Positions 1-12,600 of a stretch of DNA of 64,000 nt are shown here, one piece after another. Where the stretch lies: the NCBI RefSeq assembly GCF_022539665.2, contig NC_081337.1, positions 8,408,679 to 8,472,678 on the forward strand. Direction: 5' to 3'. The notes below the pieces were generated by a model, which made no database searches, was not told the DNA's origin, and saw only the letters and a program-made list of their open reading frames with translations. Each line of letters opens with the position of its first letter. Positions within the stretch are counted from its first letter, which is position 1. Source of the stretch: Daphnia carinata. Its lineage: Eukaryota > Arthropoda > Branchiopoda > Diplostraca > Daphniidae. Made by a program: the position numbers and the translations under genes.

Positions 1-61
1 TCCTACACAAAGAGAAAAATGTTCAGATTATCAGATAACCATATTAGAAGCAACACAGTAC

Positions 62-892
62 CTTCAGAATCCATGTTTTGTGTCCAATCTTCTCCTAGCA
101 CTGTGCATAGTAAATTCAACAAAGTCAAATTCTGTGTGATGGGTAGCTTCACTGTACATTCACCCATACATTCTAGCACACGTGGATGAAGTGAAAAACC
201 ATGTAAAGAGTGTTTGCTAGTTTTAACAGCAGTTATCAACAATGTAACAAATTTCTGAAAATTTCTTTGACGATGAAACTTCAATGCCAAATAACAGAGA
301 ATATCTGCACATGTCTCAGTGGGGACTTTTTCCTGTATCAAACTTCTTGTGATCAGTAGTAGAACAAATGAGTCATCGTTCCCAAAGATCACATCATCCA
401 AAATTTCAAGAAATACAGTCTTTTTGCCTTCTTCTGAGCTAGGCAGGTTTAAAACATTCATTAAGAAATTGCTTAAAAAGCAATCAACTGTTGTGTCCGT
501 GACATATTCTTTCTGAGTGAAGAGCACATGAAGTTTGTTGGCAGCTGCAACATGGGTGATGGGTGAATCAAGTACAGTTTTGATAACTTTTGACACAGCA
601 TAGATTGGTCCATGCATCAACAGTTGTTGTATACTGTCCTCCGGTTCTGCAAAAAGAACAATGAGTAAAAACGGACTGTTAGGAAACTGGCTGATAAAAT
701 GTTGAAGGAAAAATCTGGTAACTAGAAACATTGGGATCCCATCACACAAAATAACAACATCCCTATCGAACTAAACCATCAAGCCGTAATATAAGAACAC
801 GTTTCACAGTGCGGTAAAAATACGTAAGCTTTTTAATTTTAGACATTTCTGGAAAACAAATTTAAAATTTGTAACTCACGTGGCTGTTCCAT
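62..892 (-). CDS. Uncharacterised helical protein, N-terminal part
   Basis: The model has a 13-nt first coding exon (880-892, start Met-Glu-Gln-Pro) joined to one long exon (62-721). The splice is a GTGAGT donor and a TCTAG acceptor, and it keeps the frame. The gene continues past the window edge after a donor at about position 61. The roughly 225 visible residues are rich in Leu/Ile/Val and read like stacked amphipathic helices, as in ARM/HEAT proteins. I see no catalytic motif, signal peptide or membrane segment. I do not recognise the family; large helical scaffold proteins such as meiosis-inhibitor-type proteins are possible but unsupported. It is divergently arranged with the SLC13 gene about 750 bp away. 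An alternative upstream exon (ORF 883-1098) was considered, but its phase does not fit the acceptor. Confidence 0.5.
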
Positions 893-1642
893 GTTGGAAG
901 TGGCATTAACTGCGTCTGCCGTTTTACAACGTTGCCTTTAACACTTTGCTTCTGCTGGCTTTTGCAACGTGAATTCTTATCGACAAAAAAATCAAAATAT
1001 GCAACAAAACAAACTGTGTTGGTAAGCGTCATTTCATATTCGTTCCACGCCATTCCCAGTCGTATCCCACAATTTGAGGTGATTTTCGAGTGTTGCAACC
1101 AGACTACCAGAGTACCAAACTAATCTTTGTTGCTGCCGTGCTTGCTGCCTTTGGCATTTGACGATTCCTAAGGCAAAAACCAGTGAGCATGGCCATTAAA
1201 AATTCAATGCCAAATTAAAGCCGCTCTTAGGCTGCCGCCACTAGCAGTGAAATTGTTCATATTTGTTATTCAATACAAAGTCCGAAATGTGATTTCCTTT
1301 TCCCTCTTTTTTATTACTTATTATCAGAATATTGCACTCGGTTGTCTGGTCTATTTGCCAATATCAAACATACATCACGTTTTACACTGTTTGGGGTAGC
1401 AAAGTTCTCGATAACCCATACGCAATTCAGACCATATTGGGATGGGCTTCTTTATGTGGAGCACGAAATTAGCATTCAAGGCTGCCTGAAAGACAGTCTT
1501 CGTAAGAGAGAGTTAGTTTCAAGACGAAACTAATAATTTAAAACAATGGCCCAACGAAATACACTCTAGAGGGCTTGAGGACCTTCGTAGAAACACGGGA
1601 CTTCCAACTCTTGCGGTTATACTTAGTTTCCAGGCTGTTAGA
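893..1642. other. Divergent intergenic region
   Basis: About 750 bp lie between the start codons of a minus-strand and a plus-strand gene, so it probably holds both promoters. I see no TATA box at a convincing distance, no repeat and no coding exon. Confidence 0.4.
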
Positions 1643-4084
1643 ATGGAATTCAGTCGCAAATTCAGCCGCTTGTGTTTGTTCCACATCCTCCCGTACTGGA
1701 AAACGATTTTCGTTGTATTGACGCCCATCCTGCTTCTGCCAGTTCCTCTAATCGGGACTCAGGTTTCGTTAAATCTATTTTAAATTCCATTTCAATTGAA
1801 AAGGCCTTATCAACCCAACGGTTCCATAGGAAGCTTTAACTGGATATGTAGTTCTCATAATGGCGGTTTATTGGATGACTGAGGTACTGAACATTTACAT
1901 AGTTGAACGCATAAAGTTAAATGATGTACGAAGTTTCTTAATATTTCTCTACCGGACTACACAAGGCACTTCCTTTGCCTGTCACTTCGTTACTACCCAT
2001 TATCGCCTTCCCGCTACTAGGCATCATGAATACAGGTCAGGTTTGCGTGAATTATTTCTCGGAGACTGTGGTGATGTTTATCGGAGGACTGATGGTTGGT
2101 CTCGCTGTCGAATACTCAAATTTGCACAAGCGGATCGCCCTTAGAGTTTTGATGTTAGTGGGAACCGATCCAAAATGGTAAAATAACACATCATCCACTG
2201 TACCTATCATGATGTCATTTAAAACTTTTTATGGGGTACGTAGGCTGATGATGGGCTTCATGTGCGTGACGATGATTTTATCTATGTTCGTGTCTAACGC
2301 GGGAGCTTGCGCTATGATTTGTCCAATAGTCGAAGCCTTGGTTCAAGAACTGTTTCAAAAGGTAATATCTTTGCGGTTACGTTTTTACGCAGTTATTCCT
2401 GGTTAATTCAAATGATAGAATTCTAGTGACTGCGAAAAGGGTGACAATGTTCAACTTACGGCTGAAGCAAATGAAATCGACCGCGAATATACCGAAGAGT
2501 AACAGTTGTGATATTAAAATTCTATTAATTAAATATTTTTCATGAACTAATTTTTGTACAGCGAAGAAGCCGGCAAAGTGCGACGAGTTCGTGTCACTCT
2601 TTTACTTTCGATTGCTTATTCGGCTAATATTGGGGGCACTGGGACGCTGATAGGCTCCACCCCTCAGCTAGCCTTGAAGGGAATCGTTGAAGAGTATAAG
2701 GAAACGGTTGAGTAACAGAGCGATTTGCATTTCTAATTTATTCAACTCCTAACTTAGGTTATATGGGGAAGATAACGACCTATCGTTCTCTTCGTGGATG
2801 GTAGTCCTGATGCCGGCCGTACTGATAAGCACTTTTCTAACTTGGGTTTGGCTGCAATACCTTCTCTCCGGCTTTCAATGGTAGTAGTAAATCTATGAGT
2901 TTTGAATCAGGCATTTTTTTTTGGTCACCCTGAATTAATATACGGCGATGTTAACCGTATATAGCCAGAAAACAATTGAAAATGGAGATGGGAGCCAAAA
3001 CAGCCGAGTGAAAAATCTCATCCGGACAAAATATCGTGAATTGGGCCCAACTAGCTTCAACGAAAAAGCTCTCCTTATCCTTTTCCCCATTTTGGTTATG
3101 CTTTGGATGTTTCGTGATCCCAAATTCATCGCCGGATGGGGCTCGCTTTTCTCAAAGTAACGGATATGAAATTCAAAATCTATCAATGACCCGTTCGCTT
3201 AACTCTGATCTTTTAGGAAAGTTGGAGATTCTGTACCAGTTTTACTGGTCATTTTGATCTTGTACATTCTTCCTATACGACCGGATTTCTGGTGTTTCAG
3301 AAGGACTGGCACTGAAAACGAAAAACCCAAAGCGAATGCCGCCATGCTCACATGGGAGTTCATGCACGCGAAGTTACCTTGGGGATTAGTTCTTTTACTT
3401 GGTACTTCCTAAACAATACCTATGAGGTATTAATGAATTTACCAGTTTACTCTTTCACTTGCTTTGCTAGGAAGTGGCTTTGCTCTGTCGGATGCCTCTA
3501 AAACATCGGGTCTGTCGAAATGGCTTGGACTTCAATTATCAGCTCTAGAAGTTTTACCTCCTTTTTCTATACTAATTATTTGCTGTATGCTTACTACTTG
3601 GATGACTGAGATTGTGAGTAATACAGCAACAGCCAACATTGTTCTTCCAATATTGGCACAAATGGCAGAGACTATTCGTGTCAATCCACTCTACTTGATG
3701 ATTCCAGCAGCTGCTACGTATGTTCAACCTTCTAAGAATTATATATATTGGTACATTTTCTAATTCTTTTCTGTAAAGATGTTGTTATACCTTCATCCTT
3801 CCAGTTGGCACACCTGCAAACGCCATTGTCTATAACAGTGCCAAAATGAAACCATTAGACATGGTAAGTGTCAAGTATTTAATTTAATAAACTTACCTTT
3901 CATATTGATGCCCTTCCAGATGAAAGCTGGGGTCGTGACTAAACTTATGGCTGTTCTGATCGTTTGTGTTGTAATGGAAACTATTGGCAGAGGAATTTTT
4001 CCTGTGCATACCGAGTCTCCCTTAATAATGAACGAAACTTCACTAAGCCTCCCGACGACGTTTACAACGCCGGCCTTGCCATAG
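1643..4084 (+). CDS. SLC13 family Na+-coupled dicarboxylate/citrate transporter (INDY-like)
   Basis: Plasma-membrane carrier expected to import Krebs-cycle dicarboxylates or citrate with Na+. Twelve exons join in frame to 576 aa, normal for SLC13: 1643-1762, 1830-1883, 1966-2177, 2244-2361, 2419-2498, 2562-2711, 2758-2880, 2965-3156, 3217-3401, 3471-3717, 3779-3863, 3920-4084. Diagnostic stretches are the N-terminal hydrophobic run ending PVPLIGTQ, YWMTEALPLPVTSLLP, the family signature SANIGGTGTLIGSTP (about 215-229), WMTEIVSNTATANI (about 455-468, second SNT motif) and ILPVGTPANAIVY. The first SNT motif reads Ser-Asn-Ala (146-148), which may affect the first Na+ site. Many hydrophobic helices are visible. 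Whether the preferred substrate is dicarboxylate, citrate or sulfate cannot be told from sequence; the animal family makes the first two likelier. Confidence 0.93.
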
Positions 4085-4305
4085 TTACATCAAAGACAAT
4101 TATTTGTTACACACACAACGAATCTACCGATTTATACTTATATCAAATGACTGTTCACCATTTTCTTAACATTCGAAATAAAAGATATTTTGGTATGTAT
4201 TATCGGCACCAGGTGGCTGTTGTGTATACAAACACCATTGTCGGCATTAATTGACGGATGAATTCGAATAAGTTCGATTCAACATAATTTTTTGTCACGG
4301 ACAAA

Positions 4306-4667
4306 ATGACGAGTTACTTCCAACTAGCGAGCCACGAGGAAAGAGAGAAAAAGGTACGGTTGATTAGAATACTTAATGCCACCGAATATTTAGGGTTTTA
4401 CCTATCCTACAGATTGACGAACTTAAATTGCTGGAGCAAGAGCTAGCAAGTTCGAAGAAAAATGCGGTCTGTATATTTCATATTACAGAGCATTAGAAAG
4501 CACGGAAATAGAAACTAAATAATAACTAAACATATCAATCTTTTCTGCAGAAAGTATACCAAAGTCACGGGAACAGCAACATTCTCTTCATTGCTGATAG
4601 AGACAAAGTTCATTCCGAAACAAAGTTGAGCATAACTAAATTCACAGAAACTCACATGAAATTGTAG
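4306..4667 (+). CDS. ASDURF-like prefoldin-type small protein
   Basis: Three exons (4306-4353, 4413-4466, 4551-4667) join in frame to a 72-aa protein. The first part is a short coiled coil (IDELKLLEQELASSKKNA). It is followed by KVYQSHGNSNILFIADRDKV, which matches the conserved segment of human ASDURF, the ASNSD1 upstream-ORF product (human pattern VY-x4-NSN-I-FF-LADR). ASDURF is known as a prefoldin-like subunit of the PAQosome/R2TP co-chaperone complex. In mammals it is a uORF on the ASNSD1 mRNA; here no asparagine-synthetase-like ORF follows, so the gene appears to stand alone. It lies 221 bp after the SLC13 stop and converges on the caspase gene. The C-terminus is shorter than in human (72 versus about 96 aa), so a further exon is possible. 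Confidence 0.72.
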
Positions 4668-4843
4668 AAGTGAAGATAAGAAAATCTTTAAAGGATTGTG
4701 TAAGGTGCACTGTGAAAGACACTTGATTGCAAATTCCAATAAATTGCTTGGTTGAAATGGAAGGCCAAATAAGTACTAATAATACCACAATTAATTCATT
4801 GATAAACGGTTGAAAATATTTTACTTGAGAGCTTTAACAGAGA

Positions 4844-6655
4844 TCACTGGATCTTCCAGAGCCCAGGATTGAAGTAGAATTTACGGTTGAAACCCCTCTT
4901 GATGATCTCCAAGGTTTGCTTCCCATTTTTTGTTCCAGTCCAATGACGAATCTGCTCATCAACCTAAAATATCAACAATTTATTTTCCCTCTCTACGACA
5001 AAAATTGTTTTTATTATACTATTTGCAGCAGACGATCGACGTGGCATTCATGAGCATCTCTCATGAATGTTAAACTCAGGGCTTTAATAAACCAAGTACC
5101 CTCGCTTTCCTCACGATAGGAAACGTAACCTGCAATACCGAGAGTATGAAAAACAGCCACGGTGTAAATTTAGAAAATGTATCGGAATACCTGGAAGTGT
5201 GGAATATGTAATGAGCATATCACCGTAAGACCTCTCGATTTCTGTTGGGGACGTTGGAACGGGATTACCGTCGGTAACCGTTCGCCCAGACTGGAAAGCT
5301 ACAGGAGCAATTCGATGGCCAATGTCGATGTTATCACCTCTGCAAACGAAAAAAATGGTAAGATAATTAAGAAACTACTTTTCACCTTACTGTACTCCTT
5401 AGCCTTAAAACCAAGAATACCGGCAAAATTGAAAGAAGAAAATCTTCGGTTTGCCTTTGAGCAATGGACAATTTAAATTATTGAAGCGACGGAGCAGGTC
5501 TTCGGATGAGAAGAATTTACAATCTTTCGTGTATATAAGAGTTCCTTCGTCGTGAGTTCCACTTTTCCCGTGGCTCATGACAGCCACGACCACAGAGTCC
5601 GCATCAGTGTGGTCTTCGCTTTTCGTGAACAATTCCAGCTCGTCATTAGTTTCCTAAAATTGCGAACGAAAACAGAATACGATTGGAAGTGGCAGGAAAA
5701 ATTTTGGCTTTATTTTTAGATTTACGATCCAAGTCAAATCAGATTTGATAATGACTCTGTAGCCAAGTTGCTGTAGCAATTGGTCAAGATGGATGACATC
5801 CTTCTCCGACCCAACGCGGCGACCAACAATGTCGCTGCTGAATTTTTCGAAGTTCATAATCAAAGCTAGACCCCTGGGGAATATGTTTCGATTTGGATAG
5901 ATATCCTGTCCAAGGCCTTTAATTTCGTCTCCGATCGTCACGCGAATATCGAGCAGGTTATAATCAGGTGGTAAAGCATCTGTCACAGGGGAACCTCGGA
6001 ACGAACTGCTGCGTTCGCGTGGAACGGGTTGAAAAGGATCCACTTCGATGTAATTCGGAGGCTGAAGTACTCTTCTCCTGATTTACACAACATAATTTGG
6101 ATGTCAAATCATTTTTGTTTTATGAAACAATACAATGGCAAGTCAATACAATCTAACCTGTATTCATCACACTGTGGTGACGATGATGAGTAGAGCAAAT
6201 TTGGCAAACTGAAGTCTCCATTGCTGATTTCTCTGCTTTCCCCACTTTGATTTCTCCTTCTTATGGGAATAGCATTTGTTTCCCTGGAATGAATAAACTG
6301 GTGGGCAGGCTGGTTCAAATTGGAACGGGTAACTTCCAAGACAGATAACACTTCAAACTGATTTGTCTCTCTTAAGGCACCCACAAAATTACTGTAGGCA
6401 TTAGGGCCTCTTTTGACAAGCATGAAACACAACTCTAATGCAGGAGTTTCATTTTTCTAGAATTTTAAAAGGCAAGATTAGAAAACAATAATTTGCAGAC
6501 CTTTCACAGCTAAATACCAAAATATCCTCAACCATCTGTTGTGAGAAAACCCGATATTTTTGCTGCAGAAGAGAGAGGAATCTGGGGTTCAAATCTAGCA
6601 GCTTTGTCAAGTCTACCAATGAGCGTAATATTGTATCCTGGTCACACTGCTCCAT
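4844..6655 (-). CDS. CARD-containing initiator caspase, Dronc/caspase-9 type
   Basis: Cysteine protease expected to be activated on an apoptosome and to cleave effector caspases. Seven exons read in frame to 466 aa: 6518-6655, 6158-6456, 5726-6077, 5421-5653, 5191-5339, 5020-5129, 4844-4963. Residues about 1-90 form a CARD-like helical domain (start MEQCDQDTILRSLVDL). A linker follows, then the large subunit with catalytic His291 (VMSHGKSG) and Cys340 in the pentapeptide QFCRG. The small subunit carries SYGDMLITYSTLPGYVSYR and ends in GFNRKFYFNPG. The usual caspase pentapeptide is QACxG; Drosophila Dronc has PFCRG, so Phe before Cys supports a Dronc affiliation. I chose ATG 6655 because it begins the CARD; an ORF start 36 nt upstream uses a non-ATG codon. 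An Inr-like TCAGTT lies near 6780 on this strand. Confidence 0.9.
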
Positions 6656-9600
6656 TTTTCTGACAAGAGTGGCAAAGAAAACAGTAGTCATATATATAGC
6701 AAGAAAATAAAAAAAAAAAAAAAAAGATTCATAGACATACTAGGGGTGTTTCTATATGCAAATAATACCTGCCACTAACTGATGCCACATGAGAAAACAA
6801 ATGACGAATCAGTATAAACTTCTTGGCGCGATACGACTACTAAATAGAAAACAACTGAACTACTCCGTTCCCGCTCAACTATTTCGAAACAAATGGTTGT
6901 CACCTACTATTATGAAATGCGTATTGGGGACTTTAGACTTGTGCGTCTGGACGACATGTTTGATCGTGTTATGGACCTCCAGGCATTATTGCGAAATACA
7001 TGTGAAATTTTAGAGCTGCATCAAGGCACTACTGTCCTCGTTTCAATATTCTGACGTAAAAGATGCTAAGCCTTAAACCGGAAACTTAACTGTAAACTGA
7101 TATGTCAGATCTTGTTGTTGATAAGCTTTATGGTTTTTTGCCCCCACATTTTTAATTTTTAGTTTCCATTCTTCCCTGAAAGATGGCTAATCAAAATTTG
7201 TCGAAGTAGACGTTAGATGGCTTCGCATGATCGCTGCCAAATTTGAATTTACCGGTCTGGACTGAACAGGTTGGTAATTGGATAGTTGCTCAGAAAGATG
7301 ACTGAGATTGTTTGACAATAACAAAGCGATTCGACAAGAACACGCGCGCACTTCTGGCGTTCTATGAGAAGTCTTCAAACAAGAGAAAGATGATGTACGT
7401 TTCCAGTCAAGCACTCAGGTCAGGTATTTTCTTTCCTGTCAGCTTCTTCGTTTTGCTCACCGACTTACCCTTCGAAAAATGGAAATAAATAATTCATATT
7501 TCATTCATTACACGTCTCGTGGTCAGCGTCACAAGAATGCGGTTCTCTCTACTTCTTCGCTTTTTCTCCCCCCCCCCCCAAAAAAAAACTCCCAAAATTA
7601 AAATATCACATGAGCTATACAACAATTCCAACCCGATTTTTCTTCGAAATAGAAAAACACGAATTCTTTGACCACAAGCACCGAAAAAAAGCGTTCAACA
7701 ATTTTGAAATAAAGAGATTGACTAGGATGTGGCAAACAATAATAATGACTCGTCACGAATTGCCTTGAAATATTTTTTTTCTCTTTTTTTTCTTCCGTGT
7801 TTCTACAATTTCTATGGAAGAGTCTCGACTGTTGGTTTTTCTTGTTCCCGTAAATTAAGCATTGAAGAAAAAAAACAACTTCAGCAGCGTTTGATGTCTT
7901 GTACAGAATGGGCGGCGATCGGAGTATTTGTCAAGGAGTCGCCGCCAACGGTCGCCGCCGCCCGTTCGTATCATCTCCGCCCATCTGTGGAGCTCTCTAT
8001 CTCCTGTGTAAAATATAAAGGGCGAGTTAAAAAAAAAGAGGGGAAACAATTTGAAATACATAATCAACGTGACTCTCATCATCATCACCATACGTATGCA
8101 AACGTTCAGAGAAAATTTCCATTGTAAAGCCGGAAACGCCCATCTTTCACATCTCCGTCCACCTATATAAAAGTATATTATACCACATGCTATATGAACC
8201 AGACAACTAAAAGAACAATGGAGAACGTAATCCACTATAGTTTTTTAAAAGAATTATGATTATTTTAGATGGACGCAGTTCGTAAGCGTAATTAGATTCA
8301 ATCTGGCACACACGCAGGCACCATGATGTCCATCAGGAACTCGTTCTTTCGTTTTTAGAAGCTGCCTGTTGTTGGCAGTTTTAATTCAGTCTAAACATAG
8401 TTACGAGGGTCAATCTTTCTAAAAGGGTAGGAAAGGGTTAGTTTGGAAATCAGGGGAAACAGGTTTGCTCCGTTCTGATTACCAAATCGATACGTCTCGA
8501 ATAGATGTGGTTTCATTTGAAATTCACACGTTCCCGGATGAAGAAAAAGAGATTTTTGACCGATATCGCCAATGAAATATGGGCTGTTGAAAGACAATCG
8601 AACGGGAACGCAAAATTAATGAAACAATACACCATGTTAAACTTGTGATGCTGAGAATATTTTCAATTATCTGTCGCTTCTTTTGTCTGCATTCACCGTC
8701 GTTAGGTCTGAGCCTGTCGGCGGTTTTCCGCATTAAACATTTTTTCTCCAATAATTCCAATCGAATACAAAGAAACAGAAAACAGGTTAGCACAAAATGA
8801 AGTTAGACATGTGCATTAAACTTTGACGCCACTTCGATCGACCACATGTCAATTTATATAATTAACTAGTCGAATTTTTTGTTGAGATTTCCACCAACAA
8901 GTTTGTTCCGCCATTGATTTCCCGTTTGCAAGAGATATCTGAATTTAATGAAGACTTGATTCAAACAAGAATTCCACAATCTCTGCTAACCGTAATTGGT
9001 AACTGCAGGCTGTTCCTACATTAGTATAAATCTAACGTCAATGCAAATTTAACAAAGCACGTGAACGTACATTCGTCGTCCTGATTTTCAATTGTAATGT
9101 CGTTTTTGAAAAATGAGATGATTTTTCCCAAGAGAAAAACATAAAATTCTCATTGTTTTTCTGACCGCCATCATGCACATCTCTGATGAACTTCAATGAG
9201 GGCGGGCCAAGTTTTCCCCATTTTGTAATGCTCAGCAGGCTCATTTGTTATATATTTTGTGATGTACACACATCGCCATGTTGAATGCCAAACAAATGAG
9301 TCTGTAATTACCCCGTCCCAAGCAAGGCAGTAAAAGGATAAGGGAAAACAAAATTTTGTGATCAAAATGGAGGAAAGGAGAGATTTATTCGAGAAATTTG
9401 TTTCCTTTTGGTCTTGTATTACCTATTCCCCCCCCTCCCCCCTATACACGGTATAGGGGTGGGGTCTGCAACCGAGCATGGCGCATGCGGCAGCATTTTT
9501 AATGCGTATAGACGTGATAATGGCCAACAACAACAACAACATGGAAATTATTCTTTTATTTTACAAAAAAAAAACGAAATTATCTCATCAATATTCCCGA

Positions 9601-12600
9601 CCGGCGATCCTTCATATATGCGAGAAGAGCTCGCGCCATGTGTCAGAATATATTTTGAAACACCCAAGAAAAACCCGCGCTGAACAAAAGAACGTGAGAG
9701 AGGAGGGGTGGAGCCTTGTTTGCATACTAATCGGGGGGAGAAGAAGAAGAAAAAAAAAACAAGAAATAAATTGGGCATAAATATATTGATGGTCTCCTTT
9801 TTTCTGCATAACAAAAAAATGCATTACAGATGTTTTTTGGGAAAGCAGCCAAATAAAATCGATTGCAAAACTTCGAATTCGTATGGGGATGAGTGAGGTA
9901 GCTGACCTTGGAATAAAAACGTTTTCTTTCCCCGCAAAAAATCAAGGCTTTTCTTTTTTTTTGGAAGAGGGGAACGGGCAAGAAAATCTATTTTAAATAA
10001 TTAGAGAGGGGGCAACCAAATTAGGCGGTGGTTTCGTTTCATCTGTTGATTTGATCTTATTTAAGAAACCAAAGTGTAATATTTGAATAAGTAACTGACC
10101 TTGGAATAAAGATATTCATGCAAAATCAAGTTGTTCGTTTTTCTTTTCGGAGAGGAGGGGGGCAAGAAAAATCCACTTGAAATATTTAGAGAGGGGGTAA
10201 CCAAATTAGGTGATGATTTCGTTCTACGTGTCTGTTGCTGGTGACCTTATTTCAGAAGCCATAACATTTGGCTTACAATTGGAACCTTGTTTTTTTTTCT
10301 TGCACCAGCTATTAACCACTAGAATGTTTTACTGCTGCTGTATAGGATGAATGTGAGCGTTTTTCATTTGAATTGGACAGCCGAAATGGCTTCTTCCGTG
10401 TATTCCAATCAAGCCAGTAGCAGACGACGAAGCCAAAAGAAAGCTTACAAATAGTTCCACAAATGACTTGCCACTTTGACAAACGACATTGTACACCGTA
10501 TATAATACTGTAATATTCTTAATCACGCATAACGCTATATCGTGACTAATTTTAATAATCATCATTAAAAATTAACGTGAAAATGAATATAGCTTTGGCA
10601 ATGCCGCAGTATGTTAAGAATATTGTGGTACAGACACAGCTGATGTTTAGAATTGCAAACGCACGTCGAGTTCGTTGGGAAAGGCGCCTACTTCATTATC
10701 TTGTACACACATTATTGTGTGTTTTTATGATGAAAAAGCTCTTCTTTTGCCAAGAAACGTGACAATTATAATAAAAGCTAACACCCGCCCTGTGAAAAAT
10801 GCCCACTTCTCTTTGGGAGGCAAATTTTACACGTACGTCAATGAATTTCCATTCGTCACACACTGTGCAAGAGAAAAACAATAAACACACACCATATGGT
10901 AATGAAAGGATTGTGAATTTTCATTCCCGTGTGGGAATGGGAGGACACGAATGCTATTCAAATCTACAACTATTGTGTGAAAATAAAACGAGGAGATCAT
11001 TGCATATGCTTCACATCTTCTAAAGAAATTTCATGACCTTTTTAGCACATTGTCCGGATTTCGATCCATCTGAAGCGTAAACAAGTTCAACCCAGAATGC
11101 AGCGCAGTTGTGCAACATGTCTAAGTGTTCCTACGAGTTCGACTAAAGTTATTAACCATCAGTAAAGATTATTATAAACACATGAGGACAGTAATAGGTC
11201 GAGTGGAAATGTTTTTTTTCTTGGGAGGGGGGGGGGTAACGTAACAGTAGTTGCCTATGTTTCATTTGAATACACTTGGGTTTTTTTCTTGTCAGACTTA
11301 TTCAAGTGTGTGTCTTGTTTAACAAAAAAAGAAGTTGGGAGGCCGCCACGAATGCAACATTGATGTTTACGTCTATCTCGATCGTCTCGAGATAACGAGC
11401 GTCTGCAACATGTTAGAAAACAGCTCTCTTCAATTGTGTTTTTTTTTGTATCATCATTATTATTATTATTTCGTTTTGCATAACCCGTTGAGAAGACCAG
11501 ACAACGATAAAGCAATCTGAGATCAAGAGGTCATCTGTTTCAACAGAGATCGCTTTGATGGAGGTTACCAAACAACACAAATACTATATTGTAAAGAATT
11601 ATTTCCAGGTCAAGATTTCATCATTTTTTCCATTCCAAATCATACGTTTTCATTTGAAATGTGTACTTTGATAGCTTTTTCTTCGATTCTAACTATTTAA
11701 CGTGTATGCAAACGACCCTTGAAGAAAGAAGTAATTTAAATTACATACGCCTGGATATTGGAGCTTATGGTCTCGTACATTCTCCGCACAAATGTAATTA
11801 AAGTCGGAGACATAAAGATATGCTCATTGTGTATTTCGTTAGTCGTTTAAACTAAGAGTCAAATTAAGATACGTATCTCTATAATAAGACAGACAGAATA
11901 ACGAGAATCGTTTAATAAACACTCAATGACCTTCCAGCCTTTACGCCCATCACATATTCAACGGTACTAAAGATAATTCCAATCATTTCTACTGGCATAT
12001 GTTAAAATCGAAAGAGAGACGAACACGATTGAATTGAAGTTGTTTACAAGCACGCGATACTCTTTCAAGAAAAAAGAAAATACAATCCCATACATTTTGA
12101 AAAATATTCATTCTGGCGCCATCCTTTAACCATGCCCCCTCTATAAAATAAAATAAAAAAACCAGAGCCACAATACAAGAGGCGCTCTCTCTGTCTGTAT
12201 ATCCGATAAGAGATCAACTGTATAGATATAAAAAGCCCATCATGGCCGACAGATATATCTGTGGTGCACTGTACAAAAAGAAAGGGCCTGCTGTTTTGAG
12301 ATGAAGAGCAGAGACGCCCTCTGGGTTTTCGGCTTCAAACAATAAAAAAAGCTAAAAAATTCTAAAGCGGTAGGGAAAACAAAATTTCTTTACCCCACCC
12401 AATGTTTTTTTCGGGTGACGTCGAATCGTAATAGACCTGGGCTCATCAATTCAGATAGGTCAATAGCTCCTCCATATATCCGACCATATCGGTTCAATCT
12501 CAACATCTAAAAGGGTTGTGTCCAGACTAGCTAAATCACCGATAAGTTTACTGTCTACTCAAGTCTACCAACAAATACAATAGATTATTTTCATTTTGCA

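Noticed and set aside
862-1098. 78-codon minus-strand frame as first exon of the partial 5' gene
   Set aside because: Its donor at CAC|GTGAGT leaves phase 0, which does not fit the downstream acceptor. A shorter start (ATG at 890-892) in another frame does fit.
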